Assembly (NCBI RefSeq): GCF_011046555.1
Contig: NZ_CP049246.1
Span: 1,488,001 to 1,552,000 of the forward strand
Direction of reading: 5' to 3'
DNA from: Sphingobacterium lactis
GTDB lineage: Bacteria > Bacteroidota > Bacteroidia > Sphingobacteriales > Sphingobacteriaceae
Length of the DNA stretch: 64,000 nt
Shown here: piece by piece, positions 1-9,181 of the stretch
Layout: the number at the start of each line of letters is the position of its first letter
Position numbering within the stretch: the first letter of the stretch is position 1
Made by a program: the position numbers and the translations under genes
Notes under the pieces: model-generated
The model's database searches: none
The model's input: only the letters and a program-made list of their open reading frames with translations
Told to the model about the DNA's origin: nothing

Positions 1-105
1 GTGACATTAATTTCGGTATTAAAACAAGAAAATGGAACCCTGGGCTTAGCCGCTATCTGTAATGGAGGGGGAGGTGCCAGTGCCATGATCTTAAAAAAAT
101 GTTAA
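1..105 (+). CDS. Acetyl-CoA acetyltransferase (thiolase), C-terminal end only
   Basis: Frame 1 is open from the window edge to TAA at 103-105 and encodes 34 residues. They end in LAAICNGGGGASAM, the conserved C-terminal signature of thiolases; the Cys-Asn-Gly-Gly-Gly stretch holds the second active-site cysteine. Thiolase joins two acetyl-CoA into acetoacetyl-CoA or runs the reverse cleavage in the cytoplasm. The next gene, scoB, starts 3 bases after this stop, so both sit in one short-chain acyl-CoA operon. The rest of the gene lies upstream of the window, so the substrate class cannot be judged. Confidence 0.88.
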   Translation: MTLISVLKQENGTLGLAAICNGGGGASAMILKKC

Positions 106-108
106 GCT

Positions 109-738
109 ATGCTGGATAAATTTGGAATCGCGAAACGAATCGCCAAGGAAGTTAAGGATGGATACTACGTCAATCTGGGTATCGGTATTCCTACCTTGGT
201 GGCTAACTATATTCCCGAAGGGATCAATGTTGTTTTACAGAGTGAAAACGGCTTGTTGGGCATGGGACCCTTTCCGTTGGAAGGTGAGGAGGATGCAGAC
301 TACATCAACGCCGGAAAACAGACGATCACAACCCTACCAGGTTCTGCATTCTTTGATTCGGCCATGAGCTTCGGAATGATCCGCGCAAGGCGGGTCGACC
401 TGACCATCCTCGGTGCGATGGAAGTTTCCGAAAATGGCGATATCGCCAATTGGAAAATCCCAGGAAAGATGGTCAAAGGAATGGGCGGAGCCATGGATCT
501 GGTTGCCAGTGCCGAAAACATTATTGTTGCCATGCAGCACGTCAATAAAGCTGGAGAATCCAAGCTTCTTCCGTCCTGTACGCTGCCCCTCACCGGAGTA
601 CGCTGCGTAAAGAAAATCGTGACGGAACTCGGGGTATTCGAAATCGTCCCAGAGGGAGGATTCAAAGTCCTTGAACTCCACGAAGGCGTATCCCTCGACC
701 AGGTACGACAAAGTACTGCCGGAAAGCTGGTCTACTGA
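109..738 (+). CDS. scoB: 3-oxoacid CoA-transferase, subunit B
   Basis: A 209-residue beta subunit of the heterodimeric succinyl-CoA:3-ketoacid (acetoacetate) CoA-transferase, a cytoplasmic enzyme that moves CoA between succinate or acetate and acetoacetate. The N-terminal NLGIGIPT motif and SENGLLGMGPFP (around residues 45-56) are seen; the Glu of the SENG motif is the known catalytic nucleophile that forms the CoA thioester. Length matches the family. It follows the thiolase end by 3 bases; no A subunit lies downstream, so scoA should be upstream of the window. Transcription probably stops at the hairpin at 1009-1038. The bacterial name could equally be atoA or ctfB. Confidence 0.93.
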   Translation: MLDKFGIAKRIAKEVKDGYYVNLGIGIPTLVANYIPEGINVVLQSENGLLGMGPFPLEGEEDADYINAGKQTITTLPGSAFFDSAMSFGMIRARRVDLTILGAMEVSENGDIANWKIPGKMVKGMGGAMDLVASAENIIVAMQHVNKAGESKLLPSCTLPLTGVRCVKKIVTELGVFEIVPEGGFKVLELHEGVSLDQVRQSTAGKLVY

Positions 739-800
739 GGATAGATATGAGATACGAGTTGTTAGATTTGAGATATGAGAATTGAGATGTGAGATAGTAA

Positions 801-1009
801 GGGTAAGCGAGGTGCAATATTTGGCTGAAGAATATCCTAATTTCCTTCATGCTATTCCGCCCTATGTCTAACTACTTAATTCTAACTACTACAAACTGTA
901 ACAAAAAGGGTGGGCGAGGTGCAAAATTTGGCTAAAGAGATAAGTGTACTTTGCAATTCCGCCCTAGGTCTAACTACTTAATTCTAACTACTACATACTG
1001 TAACAAAAA
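801..1009 (+). repeat. Two tandem intergenic repeat units of about 105 bp
   Basis: Unit 1 (801-907) and unit 2 (908-1009) both begin with GGGT(R)RGCGAGGTGCAA, continue with TTTGGCT(g/a)AAGA, diverge in the middle, and end with an almost identical stretch from ATTCCGCCCTA to CTGTAACAAAAA. Neither carries an open reading frame of note. The spacer before them (743-797) holds four degenerate copies of GATATGAGA. The unit start resembles the left end of the palindrome at 26412, which suggests a dispersed family. Confidence 0.8.
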
Positions 1010-1038
1010 ACGGGAGCTCCTAAGAGCTCCCGTTTTTT
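1009..1038. terminator. Bidirectional intrinsic terminator between scoB and lolA
   Basis: CGGGAGCTC (1011-1019), a 4-base loop, then GAGCTCCCG (1024-1032) and a run of T; the upstream side is a run of A, so it can end transcription from both strands. It sits between the convergent scoB and lolA and touches the lolA stop. Confidence 0.9.
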
Positions 1039-1039
1039 G

Positions 1040-1684
1040 TTACCTCAGATCGACCAATTCAAATCCCGGATATTTTGTTTTCTGGAATTGGAAGGCAGCA
1101 TCTGCGATTGGGGAGTTTACATATAACCCGTTGATAGTATAGGTATATTTGGCTCCCGATTTATCAAATATTGTCACATCGTGGATGTGTTTGTTCTTGT
1201 TTATTCTCAGCTTGATCTTTGCATAGTTGCTCTTGGTATCCGCTGGAGACAGGTCGATAACCGTTAATTTACCGACTTTGCCTGCACTTTCATCGGTGCT
1301 GCTCACGTAGTTGTAGCCATCCCTATAGAATGTGAAGATATTGTTCGGTCCTATGGATTGACCGGAGTTATCCGCTTCAGATACCTGAACTTCTTTATCT
1401 TCCTTCAGTACAGACCAAACCGATTTCCCATCGGAAATCAATTCCTGCGTAGGCAGGTTGATCTTGTATTTGTTTGCACCCTTGTTCAGAAAGAGCTGGC
1501 CTTTGTCGTTATAACTTTCGCCATTCTTCTGAGTAGCTTTAAAGCTGAAATCCGACTGAATCGTGCTATAACCGTCATATTTACGGGATACTTCGTCCAA
1601 AAGTGCTTTTGCAGCCTTGTCCTGTGCAAAACCTGTGGTTGCTGCCAGGAAGGCGATACATACAAAAAGTAGTTTTTTCATCAT
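1040..1684 (-). CDS. lolA: Outer membrane lipoprotein carrier protein LolA
   Basis: A 214-residue periplasmic chaperone that takes lipoproteins released by LolCDE and carries them to the outer membrane. A signal peptide is seen (two Met, Lys-Lys, hydrophobic core, cleavage after FAQ near residue 20), followed by a LolA-like fold pattern with SDFSFKATQ, KGQLFLNK and a C-terminal GLYVNSPIADAAFQFQ. Its ATG shares one base with the ftsK stop, so the two are translationally coupled. The ftsK-lolA order is also known from other Gram-negatives. The second Met (1681) is an alternative start that changes little. Confidence 0.85.
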   Translation of the reverse strand: MMKKLLFVCIAFLAATTGFAQDKAAKALLDEVSRKYDGYSTIQSDFSFKATQKNGESYNDKGQLFLNKGANKYKINLPTQELISDGKSVWSVLKEDKEVQVSEADNSGQSIGPNNIFTFYRDGYNYVSSTDESAGKVGKLTVIDLSPADTKSNYAKIKLRINKNKHIHDVTIFDKSGAKYTYTINGLYVNSPIADAAFQFQKTKYPGFELVDLR

Positions 1685-4305
1685 TAATCTTTTCTTAACG
1701 TTTCCAAATACTGTTCCAATGAATACTCATCCGGGTAGAGGACCTCGCGGGCCTTGCTGCCTTCAAATGGACCTACAATACCTGCAGCTTCCAGTTGATC
1801 GATGATTCTTCCAGCGCGGTTATAACCTAATTTTAACTTGCGCTGAATTAATGATGTTGAGCCTTGCTGATGCATGACGATCAGGCGTGCTGCTTCTTCG
1901 AACAGTTGGTCGCGATCGTCCGGATCGAAGTCCGAAACGTCGGAGCCTCCATCTTCGCCCACATATTCCGGTAGGAGATGTGCTGACGGGTAACCGCGTT
2001 GGGATCCGATGAAATCGGAAACCTGGTCCACCTCCGGCGTATCGACAAAAGCACATTGGATACGGATCAGGTCACTTCCTGTCGCCAGGAGCATATCCCC
2101 GCGTCCGATCAGCTGATCGGCACCACCACTATCCAGGATAGTCCTGGAATCGACCTTGGACAATACCCTGAATGCTAAACGAGCCGGGAAGTTGGCCTTG
2201 ATCGTACCTGTGATGATATTCACGGATGGCCGTTGCGTGGCAATGACCAAGTGGATACCTACCGCACGTGCTAACTGCGCCAGACGAGCAATCGGTGTTT
2301 CCACCTCTTTACCTGCTGTCATCATCAAGTCGGCAAACTCATCAATAATAAGAACTATAAACGGTAAGAATCGGTGACCCTCCTCAGGGTTTAATCGCCG
2401 ATTGATAAATTTTACATTATATTCCTTTAAATTCCGGACCTGCGCGTTCTTCAACAGATCATAACGCTGGTCCATTTCGATACATAGGGAATTTAAGGTG
2501 TTGATTACCTTCTTCGTATCCGTGATAATCGCTTCATCCTCGTTTGGTAGTTTTGCTAAGAAATGGCGTTCGATCTTTTTGAACAGAGAAAGCTCCACTT
2601 TCTTCGGATCGACCAGAACGAACTTCAACTCCGCAGGATGTTTCTTGTACAGCAGCGACGTCAAGATCGCGTTGATACCAACGGATTTACCCTGACCCGT
2701 CGCACCCGCCACCAAAAGGTGAGGCATCTTCGCCAAATCGGCAATATACACCTCATTGGAAATCGTCTTTCCTAAAGCTATAGGCAGGTCCATGTCGGTT
2801 TTCTGGTATTTCTCCGTGGCCAAGATAGAGCGCATGGAAACCATCTCCGGTGACGAGTTGGGAACCTCGATACCGATGGTGCCCTTTCCAGGCATTGGCG
2901 CAATGATACGGATACCCAAGGCCGCTAAGCTTAGGGCAATATCATCCTCCAGGTTCTTGATCTTGGAAATACGAACCCCCGGTTTCGGGATAATCTCGTA
3001 AAGGGTTACCGTAGGACCAATAGTCGCCTTGATGTGTTCGATCTCAATGCTGTAGTTCCTTAAGGTTTCAACAATTTTATTTTTGTTCGCTTCAAGCTCT
3101 TGTTGGTTGATCGTGATCTTGCCAGTTCCGTAATCTTTCAAAAGATCAAGGGTAGGGTACTGGTATCCGGAGAGATCCAACTTAGGGTCATATTCGCCGA
3201 ATTTTTCCACAAGATCATTGGCCGTGATCGGTTTTTCCTCGATCACTTTCGCTACGGTAAGCGCGGGTTCAGCCACGACTTCTTTTTCCTGCGGCGCAGG
3301 TGGGTCGATGGTCAGCTCAATTTCCTGGTTATTTTGCCCGAAATTGGTATTGGGTTTTATCGTGTTCAACGGTAAAGAAACGGTGTTATCCTCCACAGGT
3401 TCCGTTTTTAATCCAATGTTGTCCACATCGCCCTCTTCCTCTTCTTCTATCACTTCCTCTTCAACGTGGTTGTACGTATGTGTGGCTACCTGAGCCGTAT
3501 TATCACGTACTTTATTGATGTGATTTTGGTGTGCCTGATTGGTGGTTGCAAGGTCTTCTTCCTCATCTTCCTCATCGTACTCCTCATCTCCATTGCTGTT
3601 GCGTAAGGACTGGAAGGAGAACTTCAGATCCAGGTTGTAGATCAGTACCAGAGCGGTCAGGATGATAAAGATCAAGAGCCCTGCAGTTCCGATGACGCCA
3701 ATCTGTGATTTCAAAATCTGATTCGTCCAGAATCCAAATTTACCTTCCAGGATATGGGGCGTATTGGAGATGAAATCCTGTGCGAAGCCCAAGGTCACGG
3801 AAAGAATGATGATGGATACTGCGGAATAGATGATCGTTTTCCATACTGGCAGGATCGAACGTTTATAGAGAAACTTATAGCCGATGACAAAGATCACCAA
3901 GATAAACAGGAAGGAGGCTATACCGAACCATTCATACATGAATTGGTTGGCCAACAGGGCCCCAAACTTTCCGAGTTTATTTTCTACGACTGGGGTCTCG
4001 ACCGCTTCATCGTTGATTTCCTCTGTAGTCTTCATTAAAGTGCTCCAGCCACCGTTACTCTGAGCGATGTAACTTTGGTCTGCCTGCCACGTAAAGAGGT
4101 AGGAGACAAATGCTACGGTAAATAGACCGGCAAGGATCAATAAGAATAAACCTAATATTTTAAGTGCCTTTTTCTGACCTTCCGAAAAATTGAATTGGTC
4201 AAAAGACTTTGTCCGACTGCGTTTTTGATAGGATAGCGTGGTATTCTTCGCCTTCTTAGTCCCAGTTGAACCACTGCTGTTTTTGAATGTGTTTAATTTT
4301 GCCAT
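1684..4305 (-). CDS. ftsK: DNA translocase FtsK
   Basis: An 873-residue septal DNA pump that clears and resolves chromosome dimers at division. Four membrane segments are seen near residues 47-70, 119-143, 155-178 and 203-223, then an acidic linker (about 235-295), the alpha/beta motor domain with Walker A GATGQGKS (534-541) and Walker B IIDEFADL, and a C-terminal winged-helix gamma domain (about 805-870, SLIQRKLKLGYNRAGRIID) that reads the polar KOPS-type sequences. A -7 element TAAGTTTG on the minus strand (4330-4337) predicts a leader of about 20 nt. It is followed directly by lolA, with one base shared. Confidence 0.97.
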   Translation of the reverse strand: MAKLNTFKNSSGSTGTKKAKNTTLSYQKRSRTKSFDQFNFSEGQKKALKILGLFLLILAGLFTVAFVSYLFTWQADQSYIAQSNGGWSTLMKTTEEINDEAVETPVVENKLGKFGALLANQFMYEWFGIASFLFILVIFVIGYKFLYKRSILPVWKTIIYSAVSIIILSVTLGFAQDFISNTPHILEGKFGFWTNQILKSQIGVIGTAGLLIFIILTALVLIYNLDLKFSFQSLRNSNGDEEYDEEDEEEDLATTNQAHQNHINKVRDNTAQVATHTYNHVEEEVIEEEEEGDVDNIGLKTEPVEDNTVSLPLNTIKPNTNFGQNNQEIELTIDPPAPQEKEVVAEPALTVAKVIEEKPITANDLVEKFGEYDPKLDLSGYQYPTLDLLKDYGTGKITINQQELEANKNKIVETLRNYSIEIEHIKATIGPTVTLYEIIPKPGVRISKIKNLEDDIALSLAALGIRIIAPMPGKGTIGIEVPNSSPEMVSMRSILATEKYQKTDMDLPIALGKTISNEVYIADLAKMPHLLVAGATGQGKSVGINAILTSLLYKKHPAELKFVLVDPKKVELSLFKKIERHFLAKLPNEDEAIITDTKKVINTLNSLCIEMDQRYDLLKNAQVRNLKEYNVKFINRRLNPEEGHRFLPFIVLIIDEFADLMMTAGKEVETPIARLAQLARAVGIHLVIATQRPSVNIITGTIKANFPARLAFRVLSKVDSRTILDSGGADQLIGRGDMLLATGSDLIRIQCAFVDTPEVDQVSDFIGSQRGYPSAHLLPEYVGEDGGSDVSDFDPDDRDQLFEEAARLIVMHQQGSTSLIQRKLKLGYNRAGRIIDQLEAAGIVGPFEGSKAREVLYPDEYSLEQYLETLRKD

Positions 4306-4329
4306 TAAATGACGCTATTTTCTTTAGTA

Positions 4330-4337
4330 CAAACTTA
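4330..4337 (-). promoter_or_regulatory. Candidate -7 promoter element of ftsK-lolA
   Basis: The minus strand reads TAAGTTTG, an exact match to the Bacteroidota -7 consensus TAnnTTTG, about 25 bases upstream of the ftsK ATG. No good TTTG is seen at -33. Confidence 0.5.
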
Positions 4338-4498
4338 AAAAAAAACCTTAAAGTATACGAATCATAACCCATAGGTTGGTCCTTACTTTTTGTTTAAAAT
4401 GTCGATATATTCAGACAGGGGCTAAATTGTACGATCTTTTCAGGTTCCTTGGTATTGAATTACGTATCCATGTAGCAATAAGCTTTCCAAAATCGTTG

Positions 4499-4506
4499 TA
4501 TATTTG
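4499..4506 (+). promoter_or_regulatory. Candidate -7 promoter element of the DUF4397-like lipoprotein gene
   Basis: TATATTTG matches TAnnTTTG exactly and ends 23 bases before the ATG at 4530. The -33 position lacks TTTG. Confidence 0.45.
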
Positions 4507-4529
4507 AAATTTAAGATTTATAAAATAAT

Positions 4530-5228
4530 ATGTCCATTCCAAAATATATCATTTCTTTCACCATCCTTGTTTTTTGCCTCATAACAAGCTCATGTTCCAA
4601 AGATAATGCGTTAGATGAATTAGATGCTCCAGGTAGCTTTGCCGGTGTTTCGGCGTTCAATGCTATCGGTGGAAGCGATAGTTTGGAGCTGATGATTGCG
4701 GGGCAGGTCGTAAATCGAGACGGGGAGATCTTCAGTGAAGGGACCAACCTGGCTTACAGAACGGTCTTCCCAGGCGAACAAGCCATTGAACTGAAATCCT
4801 TCAGTCCAAATGCAATCTATGCCAAAGGCAAGCACCATTTTCTGGGGTCTAAATTCTATTCCATCTTCTTCTGGGGGAAAGGATCACAAGACTATTATGT
4901 TTCCGAGGATGATATCCTCCAACCTAAAGATGGCTTCGCAAAAATTCGTTTTGTTAACCTTGTGCAGGGCTTAAAAGTCAAATTGGACTATAAAAATCAA
5001 TCGAGCGTCCAATCGCATTCCTTTACTACGCCCATCAGTAACTTCGTAGAAGTAAAACAAGGGGCCAATATGGAGCTTTCGGTTAGTTCGGCTGATAGTA
5101 AATTGGCTGCTGTGGAAGAAAAGGTATGGCTGCAGAACCAAGCCATCTATACATTTGTCATTTATTCCGTTCTTAATAAGGAAACTAAACAACCGGAGTT
5201 GAAACTTCAACAGATTAAACTTCCTTAG
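4530..5228 (+). CDS. Lipoprotein with a DUF4397-like domain
   Basis: A 232-residue predicted lipoprotein. The N-terminus is a lipoprotein signal (hydrophobic stretch ending in ITSSC, lipidated Cys22). The body carries a beta-rich pattern around GFAKIRFVNLVQGLKVKLDY that resembles the DUF4397 family common in Bacteroidota surface proteins; the match is by pattern only. The gene stands alone between the ftsK promoter region and a bidirectional terminator (5251-5276), so context gives no role. Function unknown; the location is probably periplasmic face or outer membrane. Confidence 0.6.
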   Translation: MSIPKYIISFTILVFCLITSSCSKDNALDELDAPGSFAGVSAFNAIGGSDSLELMIAGQVVNRDGEIFSEGTNLAYRTVFPGEQAIELKSFSPNAIYAKGKHHFLGSKFYSIFFWGKGSQDYYVSEDDILQPKDGFAKIRFVNLVQGLKVKLDYKNQSSVQSHSFTTPISNFVEVKQGANMELSVSSADSKLAAVEEKVWLQNQAIYTFVIYSVLNKETKQPELKLQQIKLP

Positions 5229-5250
5229 ATTTACTTGAAACAAATATGTA

Positions 5251-5276
5251 AAAAGCCCCGATAATTCGGGGCTTTT
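5251..5276. terminator. Bidirectional terminator between the lipoprotein gene and tyrS
   Basis: An 11-bp perfect stem AAAAGCCCCGA / TCGGGGCTTTT with a 4-base loop (5262-5265), flanked by A and T runs, lies between two convergent genes. Confidence 0.92.
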
Positions 5277-5290
5277 CTTGTGTGTTGCTA

Positions 5291-6574
5291 TTAATGAACG
5301 GTGATCAGGTAGTAGTTTTTCTTACCACGCTGCACGATCAGGTATTTGTTGTTGATGAGTTGATCCGTGTTGACGGTCATTTCGATATCGTTCAATTTCT
5401 CACGGTTCAACGAAACTCCACCACCTTGAAGCATTTTACGGGCTTCCCCTTTGGAAGGGAATACCTGTGAATCTACAGCTAGGAGATCCAGGATATTGAT
5501 GCCGGCGGCAAGTTTATCCTTGGCAATCTCAAACTGAGGGACACCATCGAATACTTCAAGAACAGCCTCATGGTCCAGATTGGACAAGAAATCCAGTGTT
5601 CCGTTTCCGAATAGGAACTCCGACGTCTTCACTGCAGTTTCATAATCCTGCTCACTGTGTGTACGAATGGTGATATCCTTCGCCAATGCCTTCTGCACCA
5701 AACGCATATGAGGTGCTTGGTCATGCTCAGCAATGATGGCATCGATTTCTTCCTTCGGTTTCAACGTGAAGATCTTAATCCAGTTTTTGGCGTCATCATC
5801 CGTTGCATTCAACCAGAATTGATAATATTTATATGGAGAAGTTTTCTTCGCATCCAGCCATACTGCGCCGGATTCCGTTTTACCAAACTTCTGCCCATCG
5901 GATTTCTTGATAAGCTGGGTAGTCAAGCCGAATACGGTACCCTGTTCCTGGCGGCGTACGATCTCACTACCTGTGACGATGTTACCCCATTGGTCGGAGC
6001 CACCCATCTGCACTTTACAGCCATGGTTCTTCCAAAGATAATAGAAGTCATACCCTTGAATCAGTTGATACGAGAATTCCGTGAAGGATAAACCGTTCTC
6101 CCCCTCTAGGCGTTTCTTAACCGAATCCTTGGCCATCATGTAATTCACGGTAATCAGCTTTCCAACGTCACGGATAAATTCCAAGAAACTGAAGTCTTTG
6201 AACCAATCGTAGTTGTTCACCATCTTCGCATCCGTTTCACCTTCGCCAAATTCCAGGAATTTGACCAATTGGTTTTTCAACGATGCGACATTGTGTTTCA
6301 GCGTTGCTTCATCAAGAAGGTTACGCTCTGCCGATTTAAATGAAGGGTCACCAATCATTCCCGTTGCCCCACCAACCAAAGCAATAGGCTTGTGGCCTGC
6401 ATGCTGAAAGTGGATTAACGTCATGATTTGGGTTAAATGACCAACATGTAGGGAATCGCCTGTTGGGTCGAAGCCGATATAGCCCGCCACTTGTTCTTTG
6501 TTTAACAATTCTTCTGTTCCTGGCATGATGTCTTGAAGCATGCCTCTCCAGCGTAGTTCTTCTACAAAGTTCAT
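5291..6574 (-). CDS. tyrS: Tyrosyl-tRNA synthetase
   Basis: A 427-residue class I synthetase that charges tRNA-Tyr. The HIGH motif appears as HVGH (43-46) after GFDPTGDSL, and the KMSKS loop as KFGKT near residue 230. The tyrosine pocket signature includes YDFYYLW and [10 protein letters not shown]. The C-terminal S4 RNA-binding domain (about 360-427) carries [18 protein letters not shown]. Length is that of the bacterial TyrRS (TyrS rather than TyrZ type was not tested). It is monocistronic, with a -7 box at 6609-6616 and a terminator at 5251-5276. Confidence 0.97.
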   Translation of the reverse strand: MNFVEELRWRGMLQDIMPGTEELLNKEQVAGYIGFDPTGDSLHVGHLTQIMTLIHFQHAGHKPIALVGGATGMIGDPSFKSAERNLLDEATLKHNVASLKNQLVKFLEFGEGETDAKMVNNYDWFKDFSFLEFIRDVGKLITVNYMMAKDSVKKRLEGENGLSFTEFSYQLIQGYDFYYLWKNHGCKVQMGGSDQWGNIVTGSEIVRRQEQGTVFGLTTQLIKKSDGQKFGKTESGAVWLDAKKTSPYKYYQFWLNATDDDAKNWIKIFTLKPKEEIDAIIAEHDQAPHMRLVQKALAKDITIRTHSEQDYETAVKTSEFLFGNGTLDFLSNLDHEAVLEVFDGVPQFEIAKDKLAAGINILDLLAVDSQVFPSKGEARKMLQGGGVSLNREKLNDIEMTVNTDQLINNKYLIVQRGKKNYYLITVH

Positions 6575-6608
6575 AATATAACCCTTAAATTATTTTTAAT
6601 TAAGATTG

Positions 6609-6616
6609 CAAAGATA
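6609..6616 (-). promoter_or_regulatory. Candidate -7 promoter element of tyrS
   Basis: The minus strand reads TATCTTTG, exact to TAnnTTTG, predicting a leader of about 30 nt. No T-box-like leader fits in this space. Confidence 0.55.
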
Positions 6617-6663
6617 CGAGATTATAATGTATCTTTCAGATAATAATTGCTAGGAGCGCTTGG

Positions 6664-7347
6664 ATGAATTTTCTTTCTCATTTCTATTTTGAACGTTTTG
6701 CAACCCATCCGGAGCGGGTAGTGGGCTCCCTACTACCAGATTTACTGAAGAACTTCGATAAGAGCTATACCTTCCACCCCCAACGGTTCGAAGAGCAGTT
6801 GTTTACCCATCCGCTGGGCGTTGAGCTGTCCGAAGGGTGGTACCGGCATGTGGAAGTCGATAAACTATTCCATAGTAGCACCTATTTCATCGATCACAGC
6901 CATTACCTGCGGAAGGAGCTTGATCCCGTCATTGCCGATCTCCCTATCCGTGGAACCTTCCTAGCCCATATTGCCATTGAACTGATTTTGGATCATTTGC
7001 TCATCAAACATGAATTGGTGAATGTTTCCCGATTATATGAGAACCTTGCCAATGTCAACCGCACGGTGCTCAAAAATTATTTAATAACCATAGGGGTTCC
7101 AGATGTGGATGGATTCCTGACCTTTTATGATAAGTTTATTGCATGGCGTTATATTTTCGAATATAAAGACTTGGAACAGATTTCAAAGCCTTTGATTAAT
7201 ATTTCAAAACGGATTTGGCAGTTCGAGGTGACGGCAGATGTACATGAGCGAATGACGGCAGTACTGCTTTCCTATACGGAGGAGCGGATGCATGATTTTA
7301 AAGATGTATATGCATATATTCAGGATAATTTGACGTATTTGTCATAA
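6664..7347 (+). CDS. AcpH/DUF479-like protein (acyl carrier protein phosphodiesterase-like)
   Basis: A 227-residue cytoplasmic protein beginning MNFLSHFYFER and continuing GSLLPDLLKNF, the opening pattern of the DUF479/AcpH family (in E. coli AcpH removes the phosphopantetheine arm from ACP). A middle HIAIELILDHLLI segment provides conserved His and Asp in a helical bundle typical of these HD-like proteins. Similarity is by motif memory only and the rest is divergent, so the enzymatic role is uncertain. It precedes an APC permease by 43 bases on the same strand and may be cotranscribed with it. Confidence 0.6.
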   Translation: MNFLSHFYFERFATHPERVVGSLLPDLLKNFDKSYTFHPQRFEEQLFTHPLGVELSEGWYRHVEVDKLFHSSTYFIDHSHYLRKELDPVIADLPIRGTFLAHIAIELILDHLLIKHELVNVSRLYENLANVNRTVLKNYLITIGVPDVDGFLTFYDKFIAWRYIFEYKDLEQISKPLINISKRIWQFEVTADVHERMTAVLLSYTEERMHDFKDVYAYIQDNLTYLS

Positions 7348-7390
7348 ATTTTTTCACTTTTGTTGAAACTCCAATAAAAATTAACTTAAT

Positions 7391-9091
7391 ATGGCTAATA
7401 GGCTATTTCGAAAGAAAAGCGTAGATCAGATTCTTTCAGATGCGGAACATGGCGGCTCGGGCTTAGCGAAAGTCCTTGGTGTCCGGGACTTGGTTTCCTT
7501 GGGTATTGCCGCAATCGTCGGTGCCGGTATTTTCAGTACCATCGGACTGGCGAGTTACAACGGAGGTCCCGCAGTCTCCTTATTATTTGTCTTTGTGGCC
7601 TTTGCCTGTGTTTTCACAGCACTATCTTATGCACAGTTTGCCAGTACGGTTCCGGTTTCCGGATCGGCCTATACATATGCCTATGTGGCATTCGGCGAAC
7701 TTTTCGCATGGATCATCGGTTGGGCATTGGTGCTCGAATATGCAGTTTCCAATATGGTGGTGGCGATCTCCTGGTCGCAATATTTCGTATCGATGCTGGA
7801 AGGATTCGGTATACACCTCCCCAAATGGCTGACCATGGCGCCGGGATATGCCCTAGATGCCCACCAGAAATTCCTGGAAGTAGGGTTGGATAAAATGGAA
7901 TCCATCGATAAAGTTGCCCTACAGGCCTATGAAACGGCTCCTCGGATTTTGGATATGCCCATCATCTTTGACCTTCCGGCCGGCTTGATCACATTTTTTG
8001 TGACCTGGTTGGTATACATCGGAATCAAAGAGTCCCGCAAGGCCAGTAACTTCATGGTCCTGGTGAAGGTCGGGATTATTCTGGCAGTTATCCTTGGTGG
8101 TATTTTCTTTGTGAAACCTGAAAACTGGGTGCCTTTTGCTCCCAATGGCTTGGGTGGCGTAATGAGTGGGGTGGCTGCGGTATTCTTTGCCTTTATCGGC
8201 TTCGACTCCATTTCTACCACAGCGGAGGAATGTAAGAATCCGCAGCGCGATCTGCCGCGCGCAATGATCTATTGCCTACTTATCTGTGCTGTACTGTATG
8301 TGGCCATAACCCTCGTCCTAACGGGGATGGTGAATTATACCGAATTGAACGTTAAGGATCCATTGGCATATGTTTTCCAATATGTCGGATTTGACCACAT
8401 GGCGGGTATAATATCGGTTACTTCTGTCATTGCGATCACATCCGCATTGTTGGTGTTCCAATTGGCACAACCGCGGATCTGGATGACCATGAGTCGGGAC
8501 GGATTGCTGTGGAAGAAATTTGCCACCATCCACCCGAAATATAAAACACCATCCTTTGCGACAATCGTAACAGGTATCGTGGTTGCCGTACCGGCCTTGT
8601 TCTTCAAGATGGATTTCTTTGTGGATTTAACGTCCGTGGGGACTTTCTTCGCCTTTATCCTGGTATGTTGCGGTGTGCTGTATATGGATGCCTCAGGTCT
8701 TTCCAAACGCTCCAAATTTAAGGTGCCTTATGTGAATGGGAAGTATATCGTCGGGATTGGATTTATCATCGGCGTCATTCTGGTTTATCAATTCAGCGGA
8801 GAAACAGTTTCTCATTGGATGGAGATGGGTTCTGCCAATATCCTTTTGCATAAATCGCTGGTCATATTCTTCTGGTTGACATGGTTGGTGCTGAGTTACC
8901 TCAGTTTCAAACATAATTTCTCGCTCTTGCCGGTAATGGGAATCCTCATCAATCTGTACCTGATGTCAGAGCTTGGAGCGAGCAACTGGATCATCTTTAT
9001 CCTGTGGTTATTGGCCGGTTTGGTTATCTATTTTGGGTATGGCTATAAGCATTCCAAACTCAGAAACAGAGAGGAAGAAAAAACGGTATAA
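7391..9091 (+). CDS. APC-family amino acid permease
   Basis: A 566-residue polytopic inner membrane protein with a dozen or more hydrophobic segments. GIAAIVGAGIFSTIG in the first membrane segment is the substrate and sodium/proton-binding turn of the APC superfamily, and FAFIGFDSISTTAEE is the signature of the cationic amino acid/GABA permease-like group (YhdG/CAT type). A long extramembrane loop between helices 4 and 5 (about residues 145-195) is notable. It probably imports an amino acid by proton or sodium symport; the substrate cannot be read from sequence. It ends before a strong terminator shared with kup. Confidence 0.88.
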   Translation: MANRLFRKKSVDQILSDAEHGGSGLAKVLGVRDLVSLGIAAIVGAGIFSTIGLASYNGGPAVSLLFVFVAFACVFTALSYAQFASTVPVSGSAYTYAYVAFGELFAWIIGWALVLEYAVSNMVVAISWSQYFVSMLEGFGIHLPKWLTMAPGYALDAHQKFLEVGLDKMESIDKVALQAYETAPRILDMPIIFDLPAGLITFFVTWLVYIGIKESRKASNFMVLVKVGIILAVILGGIFFVKPENWVPFAPNGLGGVMSGVAAVFFAFIGFDSISTTAEECKNPQRDLPRAMIYCLLICAVLYVAITLVLTGMVNYTELNVKDPLAYVFQYVGFDHMAGIISVTSVIAITSALLVFQLAQPRIWMTMSRDGLLWKKFATIHPKYKTPSFATIVTGIVVAVPALFFKMDFFVDLTSVGTFFAFILVCCGVLYMDASGLSKRSKFKVPYVNGKYIVGIGFIIGVILVYQFSGETVSHWMEMGSANILLHKSLVIFFWLTWLVLSYLSFKHNFSLLPVMGILINLYLMSELGASNWIIFILWLLAGLVIYFGYGYKHSKLRNREEEKTV

Positions 9092-9129
9092 TCGGACAGT
9101 TTAATCAAGAGATATATTTTTAAAGCATA

Positions 9130-9165
9130 AAAAAGCGCCTGTGAAGAGTATCACAGGCGCTTTTT
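9130..9165. terminator. Bidirectional terminator between the permease gene and kup
   Basis: A 15-bp perfect stem (9130-9144 with 9151-9165), a 6-base loop, and A and T tracts on both sides. Confidence 0.95.
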
Positions 9166-9181
9166 GTTGAGGCGTTATTTA

